From Thermomicrobiales bacterium (GTDB lineage Bacteria; Chloroflexota; Chloroflexia; Thermomicrobiales; UBA6265), in the NCBI GenBank assembly GCA_030447415.1, contig JAUJOZ010000007.1, positions 91,262 through 155,261 on the forward strand: a stretch of 64,000 nucleotides of DNA, written 5' to 3'. Numbering within the stretch: the first letter of the stretch is position 1; every line of letters begins with the position of its first letter. This document shows positions 54,388 to 62,592 of this stretch, in pieces. Under the pieces are notes generated by a model. It was not told where the DNA came from, searched no databases, and saw only the letters and a program-made list of their open reading frames with translations. The translations under genes were made by a program, and so were the position numbers.

Positions 54388-55497
54388 GTGCGCTCGCGGC
54401 TCTCCGGGTCCAAGGTTGAGGCGCCGCATCAGCGGAGGACCGCCGTCGAGGCGCCAACTCCGGCGCTGCGCTGCGTGGGGCTCGTCAAGCGGTACGCCGC
54501 GACAGCCGTGGTGGACGGGCTCGACCTGACGGCCGAGCGGGGCGAGGTCGTGGCGCTGCTCGGTCCCAGCGGCTGTGGCAAGACCACGACGTTGCGGCTG
54601 ATCGCCGGCTTCGAGGAGCTCGACAGCGGCACGGTCGAGGTCGGCGGTCGGGTGGTGGCCGGCCGAGGCCGGAACGACCCCCCGGAGAAGCGGCGAGTCG
54701 GGATGGTCTTCCAGGACTACGCGCTCTTTCCGCACCTGAGCGTGGCCCGCAACGTCGCCTTCGGCTTGCCGCGGGGCGAAGCGGACCGGGACGCGCGCGT
54801 TGAGGCAGCGCTGGCAACCGTTGGTCTGGCCGGCTATGGCCCCCGGATGCCGCACCAGCTGTCGGGCGGGCAGCAGCAGCGGGTGGCGCTGGCGCGCGCG
54901 CTGGCGCCGGCGCCGGAGGTGATCCTCCTGGACGAGCCTTTCTCCAACCTCGACGCCGATCTGCGCGCCACGGTGCGGGCGGAGGTGCGCCAGATCCTGG
55001 CCGACGCGAACGCCACGGCGGTGCTCGTGACCCACGATCAGGAGGAGGCGCTGAGCCTCGCCGACCGGGTGGCGGTGATGTGGGGCGGCAAGGTGGTACA
55101 GGAAGCGAGCCCGGAGGAGCTGTACCACCGCCCGGTCAGCCGCGAGGTGGCGGCCTTCGTCGGCGACGCGCAGTTCATCCCGGGCGAGGGGAGCGGCCGC
55201 CGCGTGGCGAGCGAGCTGGGGGACCTGCCGGTCCACGGTGGCGCCAGCGGTCCAGTGGAGATCATGCTCCGGCCGGAAAGCCTGCGCCTCGCGCTCGATC
55301 CGGACGGCGCCGAAGGCAGGACCAACGCGACGGTGCTCACCCGGGCGTTCTACGGTCACGATCAGCTGATCACCGTCCGCCTCGACACCGGGCGCGTCCT
55401 CCGCTCCCGCCTGGGCACCTACGGCGGCATTCGCCCCGGCGACCGCGTCCAGGTCACGGTGCGGGGGGCGGTGCTCACCTTTCCGCGTGGGGCGTGA
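54388..55497 (+). CDS. Ferric-iron ABC transporter ATPase
   Basis: A 369-residue ATPase of the FbpC/PotA/UgpC type. Walker A LLGPSGCGKTTTLRLIAGF, Q-loop VGMVFQDYALFPHLSVARNV, signature LSGGQQQRVALARALA, Walker B VILLDEPFSNLDADLR, H-loop VTHDQEEALSLADR, and a C-terminal TOBE domain (about 285-365). All sites for ATP hydrolysis are intact. It starts at GTG 54388 and has a 30-residue leader before the domain. The tsaE gene begins inside its last 11 bp. Confidence 0.93.
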   Translation: MRSRLSGSKVEAPHQRRTAVEAPTPALRCVGLVKRYAATAVVDGLDLTAERGEVVALLGPSGCGKTTTLRLIAGFEELDSGTVEVGGRVVAGRGRNDPPEKRRVGMVFQDYALFPHLSVARNVAFGLPRGEADRDARVEAALATVGLAGYGPRMPHQLSGGQQQRVALARALAPAPEVILLDEPFSNLDADLRATVRAEVRQILADANATAVLVTHDQEEALSLADRVAVMWGGKVVQEASPEELYHRPVSREVAAFVGDAQFIPGEGSGRRVASELGDLPVHGGASGPVEIMLRPESLRLALDPDGAEGRTNATVLTRAFYGHDQLITVRLDTGRVLRSRLGTYGGIRPGDRVQVTVRGAVLTFPRGA

Positions 55498-56026
55498 GGT
55501 GGAGCGAGGAGCCGGTCCCACCGCCACGATTGAACTCGTCAGCAACGGCGCGGAGTCCACGCGCGGCATCGGTGCCTCCCTCGGGCGATTCGCGCGTCCA
55601 GGGGACCTGATCCTGCTCCACGGCGACCTCGGCGCGGGCAAGACGACATTGGCGCAGGGCATTGCCCGCGGACTCGGGGTCACCGACTACGTCCAGAGCC
55701 CGACCTTCACCCTCGTCGCCGAGCACGAGGGCCGCGCGGCCCTCGGCCAGCCCGTCCTCCTCTACCACCTGGACCTGTACCGACTCGCGGGCGACGACGA
55801 GCTGGACAGTTTCGGCTTCGAGGACTACCTGTCCCCCGTCGACGGCGTGAGCGTGGTCGAGTGGCCCGAGCGCGCCGCGAACCGCATCCCCTCCGCGTAC
55901 CTGCTCGTCCGGTTGGAAAACCTGGGTGTGGATCAGCGTCGACTCCTGATCGAGGCGGTCCCGAGGGACGGACCGTACGCCGAACGCGTCAACGCCCTAC
56001 GTCGGGACCTTTCGGAGAATGGATAG
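55487..56026 (+). CDS. tsaE: tRNA t6A-synthesis ATPase TsaE (copy 1)
   Basis: TsaE is the ATPase that works with TsaB-TsaD to make t6A37 on tRNAs reading ANN codons. This 179-residue copy has the P-loop LLHGDLGAGKTTLAQGIARG, the family SPTFTLVAEHEG, the LDLYRLAGDDELDSFGFEDY block, and SVVEWPERAANRIP. The start is GTG 55487, overlapping the ATPase stop by 11 bp; GTG 55499 is an alternative. It is coupled to an iron transporter operon rather than to tsaB/tsaD, and a second tsaE lies at 62 kb. Both have all motifs, so neither is obviously dead. Confidence 0.93.
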   Translation: MGREVERGAGPTATIELVSNGAESTRGIGASLGRFARPGDLILLHGDLGAGKTTLAQGIARGLGVTDYVQSPTFTLVAEHEGRAALGQPVLLYHLDLYRLAGDDELDSFGFEDYLSPVDGVSVVEWPERAANRIPSAYLLVRLENLGVDQRRLLIEAVPRDGPYAERVNALRRDLSENG

Positions 56027-56176
56027 CCGGTCAGGACAAACACTCGCACGACGGGAGCGGGGATGGCACGTGCCATCCCCGCTCTCGCTTGACCCACCGT
56101 CTGCGGCCGGCAGGACCGACCGGGCTTGCGAGCGCCGAACTACCGCGGCGCTTCGATCGCTTCGACGACCAGCTTA
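56027..56176. other. Intergenic region after tsaE
   Basis: 150 bp up to the MITE, with an imperfect GGCACGTGCC-type palindrome near 56066 that may help end the iron operon. No gene. Confidence 0.35.
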
Positions 56177-56309
56177 GAGCCTGTTTCAAAACCGTCTGGT
56201 ATCCCGCTCGCGTTGGGAGAGCGGAGCGCTAGTCGCCCGCCGGGGAGAGGCGTTCTGGCGATCAACGTCGCCTAGCGACCGAGTAGTCGGCGGGTTTTGA
56301 AACACGCTC
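56177..56309. mobile_element. 133-bp MITE of IS5 type
   Basis: GAGCCTGTTTCAAAACC at 56177-56193 and GGTTTTGAAACACGCTC at 56293-56309 are 17-bp terminal inverted repeats with one mismatch. They are flanked by a TTA duplication at 56174-56176 and 56310-56312. No reading frame fits inside. The ends follow the same GxGCGTGT-type pattern as the IS5-type unit at 22.9 kb, and a 3-bp TNA target is known for an IS5 subgroup. Probably mobilised by a transposase elsewhere. Confidence 0.75.
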
Positions 56310-56585
56310 TTAACTTCCTGGGTCAGATCCTCGGCGGGTAGTGCTCCGCCAACGCCAAGCCGCTGGCAACGTCGGCATCCCCCCGTCCCTGACACGTGCG
56401 ACCACTCAACCGCCGGCCGGGACCACGGCGGACGACGGCAGCGTGGATGACGCACTGCGTCTACACACTTGACGAGACACCAGCCGTGGTTCAGGATATG
56501 GCCTCCAACCGGGGTTGCCCTGGTGGTTGGCCCAGTCGATTCAGGGGTCGTGGGGATCGAGCAGGATCCTCGTCGAGGAAGGCCG
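56310..56585. other. Leader region before the sugar-type permease
   Basis: About 275 bp with a probable promoter for the importer cluster, not identifiable by eye. The open frame that extends upstream of the permease start is not membrane-like. Confidence 0.3.
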
Positions 56586-57542
56586 ATGGTCAGTACCACA
56601 AGCGGGAGCGACGTCAGGCCTTACCGCGGCCAGGCCGTCGTGCAGGGTTCGTCCCGACGCGTACGCCTGAATGCCGGGAAGGAATGGATTCTCTTCATTC
56701 TGTTCATGCTTCCCAACCTCCTGCTGTTCGGGCTCTTCAGCTTCTGGCCCATGATCGAGAACATCCGGCTGAGCACGCAACGTTGGGACATGATCTCGCC
56801 GGTCCGACTCGGTGTCGGGATGGACAACTACCGATATCTCGTCGAGAACGCCACGTTTCACCGGGTCTTGCTCAATACGGCGTATTTCACCGTGGCAGCG
56901 GTTGGCCTCTCCCTCGTGCTCGGGCTCATTGTCGCGCTCTTGTTGAACCAGCCACTCAGATTCCGCGATGGTGCCCGCGCCGTCGTGTTCGCACCGACGC
57001 TCCTGTCGGGCGCGGCCATCGGCATCGTTTGGTCCTACATCTTCGATCCGCGGTACGGCCTGCTCGCCCAGGTGCTTAGCTGGGTGAACGTCTCGTCCCC
57101 GGACTGGCTCAATCGCCCCGAATGGGCGATGCCGGCTCTCATCATCGTCTACGTCTGGAAGAACTTGGGCTTTGCCGCCGTGATCTTTTTGGCCGGCCTG
57201 CAGGCGATCCCGCGCGACCTGTACGACGCGGCCAGGGTCGACGGTGCAAACGTCTGGTGGCGGTTTCGATCGGTCACCCTCCCGATGCTCTCGCCGATTA
57301 CCTTTTTTCTGCTGATCACCTCGATTCTCAACACCTTCCAGGCCTTCGACATCATTCGGGTGATGACCCAGGGCGGACCGGTCGACGCGACGAACACGCT
57401 CATCTACTATGTCTACGAACAGGGCTTCGTCGCCCTCAACGCCGGACGATCGGCCGCCGCCTCACTCGTCCTCTTCGCGCTGATGATGATCATCACGCTG
57501 ATCCAGCTGCGATTCACCGAACGGCGGGTGCACTATGGCTAG
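56586..57542 (+). CDS. Sugar-type ABC transporter permease (MalF/UgpA-like)
   Basis: A 318-residue permease with six membrane segments. FILFMLPNLLLFGLFSFWPM starts the first. The EAA loop is IPRDLYDAARVDGANVWWRF then RSVTLPMLSPITFF. GPVDATNTLIYYVYEQGF is typical of the last outer loop. ATG 56586 is set by GAGGAAGG upstream. It overlaps the next permease by 8 bp. It pairs with the MalG-like permease and the binding protein at 58.6 kb; no ATPase gene lies in this cluster, so a shared UgpC/MsmX-type ATPase is expected, possibly encoded elsewhere. Confidence 0.92.
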   Translation: MVSTTSGSDVRPYRGQAVVQGSSRRVRLNAGKEWILFILFMLPNLLLFGLFSFWPMIENIRLSTQRWDMISPVRLGVGMDNYRYLVENATFHRVLLNTAYFTVAAVGLSLVLGLIVALLLNQPLRFRDGARAVVFAPTLLSGAAIGIVWSYIFDPRYGLLAQVLSWVNVSSPDWLNRPEWAMPALIIVYVWKNLGFAAVIFLAGLQAIPRDLYDAARVDGANVWWRFRSVTLPMLSPITFFLLITSILNTFQAFDIIRVMTQGGPVDATNTLIYYVYEQGFVALNAGRSAAASLVLFALMMIITLIQLRFTERRVHYG

Positions 57543-58401
57543 TCTCTCGACCAAAACCCAGCGGCGCCTGAATCAATCCGCGGGGTACCTGACAATGGCG
57601 GTGATCGTCCTCCTTATCGGCTTGCCGGTCTGGTGGATGTTCTCCGCGTCGTTGAAGACCAGCCAGGAGATCTACACGTTTCCTCCCGACTGGATCCCGC
57701 GCAATCCGCGGTGGAGCAACTTCAAGGACGCGTGGCAATCGTTGCCGTTCGGTCGCTTCTACCTGAATAGCATCATCACGACCCTCGGCGGCTCGGCGCT
57801 CGAACTCACGAACGCGACGCTCAGCGCGTACGCGCTCGCCTATTTGCGGTTTCCGTTCAAGAACGTCGTCTTTGCCATCCTCTTGGCGGCGCTGATGATC
57901 CCCGCTCAGGTGACCGTCCTCCCGAATTACGTCTTCTTCGGCTCGACGGTGTACGACCTGATCGGCCAGAGCTGGATCAACACCTACCAGGCCATCATCC
58001 TGCCCGGGGCGTCGGTGGCGTTCGGGACCTTCCTCTTGCGCCAGAGCTTCTTGGGCCTGCCCCGAGAGGTACTCGACGCCGCCAAGGTGGACGGCGCCGG
58101 GCACCTCCGCACCTTGTGGGACGTGGTGCTGCCGATGGCGCGGCCGGTCCTCGTCACGTTTGGGCTGATCTCGGTCGTCGCCAAGTGGAACGACTACCTG
58201 TGGCCGCTCGTCATCACCCAAACCCAGAACATGCGCACGCTGACCGTCGGCATTTCCATGTTCTTCGATCTGGAGGGGAACACCGATTGGGGCCTGGTCA
58301 TGGCCGCCACCGTCTTCGTCATCTTCCCGTTGCTGGTCGTCTTCGTCTTCGCCCAGCGCTTCATCATCGAGGGGCTGACGGCTGGGGCCACCAAAGGCTA
58401 G
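57535..58401 (+). CDS. Sugar-type ABC transporter permease (MalG/UgpE-like)
   Basis: A 288-residue permease with six membrane segments. It begins LTMAVIVLLIGLPVWWMFSA and has the EAA loop LPREVLDAAKVDGAGHLRTL then WDVVLPMARPVLVT, with GLISVVAKWNDYLWPLVI as in MalG-like proteins. The overlap with the upstream permease indicates translational coupling. The frameshifted binding-protein gene follows after 190 bp. Confidence 0.93.
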   Translation: MASLSTKTQRRLNQSAGYLTMAVIVLLIGLPVWWMFSASLKTSQEIYTFPPDWIPRNPRWSNFKDAWQSLPFGRFYLNSIITTLGGSALELTNATLSAYALAYLRFPFKNVVFAILLAALMIPAQVTVLPNYVFFGSTVYDLIGQSWINTYQAIILPGASVAFGTFLLRQSFLGLPREVLDAAKVDGAGHLRTLWDVVLPMARPVLVTFGLISVVAKWNDYLWPLVITQTQNMRTLTVGISMFFDLEGNTDWGLVMAATVFVIFPLLVVFVFAQRFIIEGLTAGATKG

Positions 58402-58591
58402 TCGGAGGGGGTGGTACAGTACCGGCGATGGACGCCGGACGGTCCGGAGCGCCCGTCATCTCTCTCGACGTGGTTGGCTGGTATCAGTTCGTGATCGGGA
58501 CGTGGGTCTCGATCGCATCGCGGGACAACTTGGGACGCCAGGTCGGCGTCCCGGGGGGGCCAACGGCCCGATCAAGGAGGATCACCGCGTC

Positions 58592-59920
58592 ATGAGCAAC
58601 CACATCAGTCGGCGATCGCTGATCAAAGGCGCCGCCGGCGTCGCGGCCGGGACGGCCGCGCTCGGTGTCTCCAAGCGGAGTCGGGCGTTTGCCGCGCCGG
58701 CGGTCATCCAGGAGACCGGTTCTCAGGTCAAGGTGGTGTTCTGGAGCTCGTTCGGTGGCAAGAACGCCGAGGTCGAGCAGGAGCTCCTCCGGCGGTTCCA
58801 CGAGTCGCAGCAGGATGTCGTGGTCGAGTTCCAGTATCAGGGCACGTACGAGGAGACGGCCCAGAAGGTGATCGCGGCCCTGCAGGCTCGGCAAGCGCCC
58901 GACTTCACCGTGCTGTCGGAGGCGAACTGGTTCCGGTTCTACGCGAACCAGTACCTTGCCGCGATGGATGACTTCATCGCCGCCGAGGAGATCGACACCA
59001 GCGACTACGTCGAGTCGTTCCTGACGGAGGGCCAGCGGCAGGGCAAGCAGTGGTGGATGTCCTTCGCGCGGTCGACCCCGCTCTTCTATTACAACAAGCA
59101 GATGTGGGCAGCGGCCGGTCTGGAGGATCGCGGGCCGAAGACCTACTCCGAGTTCTCCGAGTGGGGACCAAAGCTGGTCAAGAGAGACCGGCAGTGACGT
59201 CAGCCAGTGGGCCTTCCTGCATGCCCCGGCCACCGACTACATTTCCTGGTACTTCCAGGGCACCGTCTGGGCCTTCGGCGGCGCCTACTCCGACGAGGAG
59301 TTCAATATCCGGATCACCGAGCCGAACGCGGTCAAGGCCGGCGAATGGCTGCGCTCCACGGTTGGCCAAGGGTGGGCCACGGCGTCCCAGGATCGGACCA
59401 CGGACTTCATCAACGGCGTCACCGCGTCGATGATGCAATCGACGGGCCAACTGGGCAACCTCAAGGCGAACGCGAAGTTTGACTTCGGCGTCGGGTTCCT
59501 GCCGAGCGAGGTCAATCCCGGCTGCCCGACCGGCGGTGCCGGCATCGGTATCCTGAGCACATCGCCGGTCGAGAAGCAGCAAGCGGCCTTCAAGTACATC
59601 GCGTTCGCGACTTCGCCGGAGATCACCACCTACTGGTCGCAGAACACCGGCTACATGCCGGTCCGCAAGTCGGCCGGCCAGAGCCCGGAGATGCAGGCGT
59701 TCTACCAGGAGAACCCGAACTTCCGCACGGCGGTCGAGCAGCTCGCGACCACCTCGCCGCAGGACCCGGCTCGCCGCTTCGTCCCGGCAGGCGATTCGAT
59801 CATCGGCAAGGGGCTTGGAGCAGCTCACCGTCAGCCAGGCTGAGGTCCAGCCGACCTTCGAGGGATCAAGACGACGCTCGAAGAGGAAGCCCAGCCGATC
59901 GTCGAGCAGGTAGAAGCGGT
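58592..59920 (+). pseudogene. Sugar-type ABC binding protein (UgpB-like), three single-base frameshifts
   Basis: An extracellular solute-binding protein with a Tat-like signal (ISRRSLIKGAAGVAAGTAAL) from ATG 58592, AAGGAGG upstream. The chain is clear through KTYSEFSEWGPKLVKRD at 59185. There one extra base in GACCGG ends the frame. Correcting it gives SDVSQWAFLHAPATDYISWY and goes on to GYMPVRKSAGQSPEMQAFYQ. A second extra base near 59814 and one missing base near 59862 again shift the frame; corrected, the end is EQLTVSQAEVQPTFE then GIKTTLEEEAQPIVEQ. The true stop is uncertain. All three are single-base events in otherwise good coding sequence, so sequence error is a serious alternative to decay. 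Confidence 0.85.
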
Positions 59921-59923
59921 CGA

Positions 59924-59951
59924 GGGGACGTCCTCTCCGGAGGACGTTCCC
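59924..59951 (+). repeat. Hairpin at the end of the binding-protein gene
   Basis: GGGGACGTCCTC (59924-59935) pairs with GAGGACGTTCCC (59940-59951), including one G-U pair, around TCCG. It may form a double structure with the next hairpin. Confidence 0.5.
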
Positions 59952-59996
59952 AGCAGCGAAGGTTGGACGCTCCAGCGTCCGGTCCTTCGCTGCTGG
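59950..59996 (+). terminator. Large double-stem hairpin after the sugar importer
   Basis: CCAGCAGCGAAGG (59950-59962) and CCTTCGCTGCTGG (59984-59996) pair over 13 bp; inside them GGACGC (59965-59970) pairs with GCGTCC (59975-59980) around TCCA. No U-tract. Probable transcription end of the importer cluster. Confidence 0.65.
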
Positions 59997-60189
59997 CGAC
60001 CTCGCCCTGGCCGCCTGCTGTAACCGTCGCGTCCTCGTGATGGCACCTCGCCGGCTCCGTCCGGGCAGTCGAGGAGGAGCGCCGTGGTCGTTCCCGAATC
60101 GCACAGGTGCGCGCTCCAGGTTCGGGCCTCTGTCGATAGAACGTGATCGACGCGGGCGAGCACCCAGGTGCCGGTCCAGTCGGTCGCTC

Positions 60190-61000
60190 CGATGGACTCC
60201 GGTAGCACCTCATCGGCGCGACCCAGGTCGGATAGTCGTCTGGCTGGGCTGGAGAATGTCCGGCGTCGTCTCCCCGGTCAGCACCAGGGGCGGAGGGCAT
60301 GCCGGCGTCGATCGCCATCCGGAATGTCGGTCATCAGCCGATCGCCGACCATGATGCAGTTGGCCGCGGTCAGTCCGAGCCGCTCCAGGGCAGCTTCGAG
60401 CATGAACGGGTCCGGTTTGCCGGTGTGCTGCTCGCAGCGGACGCCGGTGCAGCCTTCGATTGCCCCAATCACGGCGGCGGCGTCCGGCTCGCCGCGGTCC
60501 TCCGGGCAACGGGCAAAATCGGTCAGGATTGGTGGCGACGAGCCGGGCCGGGCCGAACGTGCAGATCGCGTCGAAGGCAATCTGCAGCTTTCGGTAGTCG
60601 AAGGTACGATCGTAGCTCGCAATGACGATATCGATCTCGGTTGGATCGTCCGACGTTCGGATGCCGGCGGTCGCGAGCGCCTGCTTGAGCGGCGCTTCGC
60701 CGATCGGGAAGACGGTCGCGTCGGGATGGTGGCGCCACCAGCCAACTCGTCATCGTGTCGACGGAGTTGAGCACCTGCTCGCGCGTCGCCGGGATGCCGA
60801 GGCGCGTCAGTTTGGCGGCATAATCCTCCGGCGAGCTGGTCGGGTTGTTGGAGAGAAAGAGGATCTTGCGATCTAGCGAGATCAGCGCATCGATCAAGCG
60901 CCTGGCGCCGGGCAGGAGCTCCTCGCCGAGATAGATCGTGCCGTCGAGGTCGAAGATGTAGCCGGCGGCGAGGCGATCGGGCCGGCGGACCGGGGGACGC
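60190..61000 (-). pseudogene. HAD-IIA (NagD-like) phosphatase, frameshifted
   Basis: On the minus strand, pieces of one haloacid-dehalogenase-type phosphatase follow in order through changing frames. They are YIFDLDGTIYLGEELLPGAR (motif I, DxD), LFLSNNPTSSPEDYAAKLTR (motif II), VFPIGEAPLKQALATAGI, FGPARLVATNPDRFCPLP, then GKPDPFMLEAALERLGLTAA (motif III) and NCIMVGDRLMTDI (motif IV), with MAIDAGMPSA and LVLTGETTPDILQPSQTTIR at the end. All catalytic residues are there but at least four indels break the frame. Ends are approximate. NagD-like proteins dephosphorylate small sugar phosphates or nucleotides. Confidence 0.75.
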
Positions 61001-61010
61001 CGGCGATGCG

Positions 61011-61463
61011 GAGGGAGCCACCGGAGCGTGCGTCCTCTCGTTCGATCGCCGCCGTGTCGGCGGCGGTCAAGCATGTCGGAGCCACCGGTCGCGACCGTTC
61101 CCGTTCGTTATTTCGGAGCTGGCCTGCAAACCGGAGGGCCGCTGCGCACGTGGGTGTGACCGGATAGCTCGAGGACCTGCCGATCGTGGACAGGGGCGCG
61201 GCGCCAGGCGGCCGCGGAGGACGACATCATCATCGAAGTCCGCGACTGCCCAATGTCTGAACCTGCCGGGCGGGAGCGATCACCGCCGACGACGAGGCGG
61301 CCCGCCCCGCCCGTGAGGGAGGCGCGCGCCGATCATGGGACGATCGGAAGCCCTTCGCCACGCCCGGAACCGTGCCGGGCCCGCTCGCCCCGGCCGTCGC
61401 TCCGGTTGACGAGCGCGGGAGCAGCGGGCGATGCTGCCGGCGTCGCCGCGTTGAGTGGACGCC
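61011..61463. other. Intergenic region
   Basis: About 450 bp between the HAD remnant and the Uma2-type gene. I see no credible gene or repeat. Confidence 0.3.
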
Positions 61464-62017
61464 ATGGTGACCGCACTCCGCCCGCAGACCTGGGAAGACC
61501 TGTGGGCCATCCCGGAGGACGGCAACCGCTACGAGTTGATGGACGGGGAGGTGGTCGTCAGCCCGCGACCGGGGCGCAAGCATCAGGATGTCGCCAAGGT
61601 GTTCTACGATTTCTTGAACGACCACGTGAAGGCCGAGAACGCGGGCGCGGTCTCCTTCGCTCCGGCCGACGGGCGGACTTCCCCCACGACACCGTTCAGC
61701 CCGATATCTTCTTCATCCGCCGCGAGCGGCTCCACATCTACGGCGCGGACGGGGTCATGGAGGAGCCGCCCGATCTGGTCGTGGAGCTTCTTTCGCCATC
61801 GGCCCGCAGCCGCGATCTGGTCCGCAAGGCGGCGGGGCACGCCCGCGCCGGCGTCCTCGAATACTGGACGGTCGACCCGGACACCCCGGGGGTCCGCATC
61901 CGCGTCCTGCGGGACGGTCGCTACGAGGAGGGCGAGCCGGAACGCGGCATCCTCCGCTCGACCGTCCTGCCAACGCTGACCGTCGACGTGGCGGCGCTCT
62001 TCGCGGGCCTCGGGTAA
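61464..62017 (+). pseudogene. Uma2/DUF820 PD-(D/E)XK-like protein, one frameshift
   Basis: Uma2-type proteins carry a restriction-endonuclease-like fold and are abundant in Chloroflexota and cyanobacteria; their role is not established. From ATG 61464 the N-terminal part reads WEDLWAIPEDGNRYELMDGE and VVVSPRPGRKHQDVAKVFYD. Near 61670 the frame changes and continues as FPHDTVQPDIFFIRRERLHI, then PPDLVVELLSPSARSRDLVR (the D-x(n)-ExK catalytic region ends ELLSPS...RKAAGHARAGV) and EYWTVDPDTPGVRIRVLRDG, to the stop at 62017. One single-base indel explains it. Confidence 0.85.
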
Positions 62018-62024
62018 GGGCGCG

Positions 62025-62567
62025 CTACCCGGCGCCGATCAGCTCCCGCCGCAGCTCCCCCAACCGGGCGGCGTACCGCCCAGCGGGCGGGATCGACTCG
62101 ATCGCCAGGCGGCGCCGGCCCTCGCCGAGGCTTTCCAGGCGGACGAGCAGGTAGCAGTCCGGAAGGCGGCCGGTGGCGCGCTCCGGCCACTCGACCAGGG
62201 CGACGCCGTCGGGCGGGGCGAGGTAGTCGTCGAAGCCGAAGCTGTCGAGCTCGGCGTCGTCGCCGGCCAGGCGGTAGAGGTCGAGGTGGTAGAGACGGAT
62301 CGGCCGTCCGTCGGGCGTCCGGCCGTCAAGTTCGTTGACGAGGGTGAAGGTCGGGCTTTGCACCGGCTCGGCCACCCCGAGGCCGCGCGCGATCCCCTGC
62401 GCCAGCGTCGTCTTGCCGGCGCCCAGGTCGCCGTGGAGCAGCACCAGATCGCCCGCCCCCAAGCGCCGCCCCAGCCGCTCCCCGATCGCCCGCGTCTGCT
62501 CGGCGCCGGAGCTGATCAGGTCGATGCCCGCCGGCGGGCCAGCGCTCACCGGCCGCCCCGGGGCCAT
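62025..62567 (-). CDS. tsaE: tRNA t6A-synthesis ATPase TsaE (copy 2)
   Basis: A 180-residue second TsaE. P-loop LLHGDLGAGKTTLAQGIARG is identical to copy 1, followed by SPTFTLVNELDGRTPDGRP, LYHLDLYRLAGDDAELDSFG and VALVEWPERATGRLPDCYLL. By eye about two thirds of residues match copy 1. ATG 62567 follows the PD40 gene stop by 25 bp, so these two are likely co-transcribed. tsaB and tsaD are not in view. Either copy could be the housekeeping one. The stop is 7 bp from the Uma2 stop (convergent). Confidence 0.93.
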   Translation of the reverse strand: MAPGRPVSAGPPAGIDLISSGAEQTRAIGERLGRRLGAGDLVLLHGDLGAGKTTLAQGIARGLGVAEPVQSPTFTLVNELDGRTPDGRPIRLYHLDLYRLAGDDAELDSFGFDDYLAPPDGVALVEWPERATGRLPDCYLLVRLESLGEGRRRLAIESIPPAGRYAARLGELRRELIGAG

Positions 62568-62592
62568 CCGCCCGGTGCCACGTCCGCTCCTC

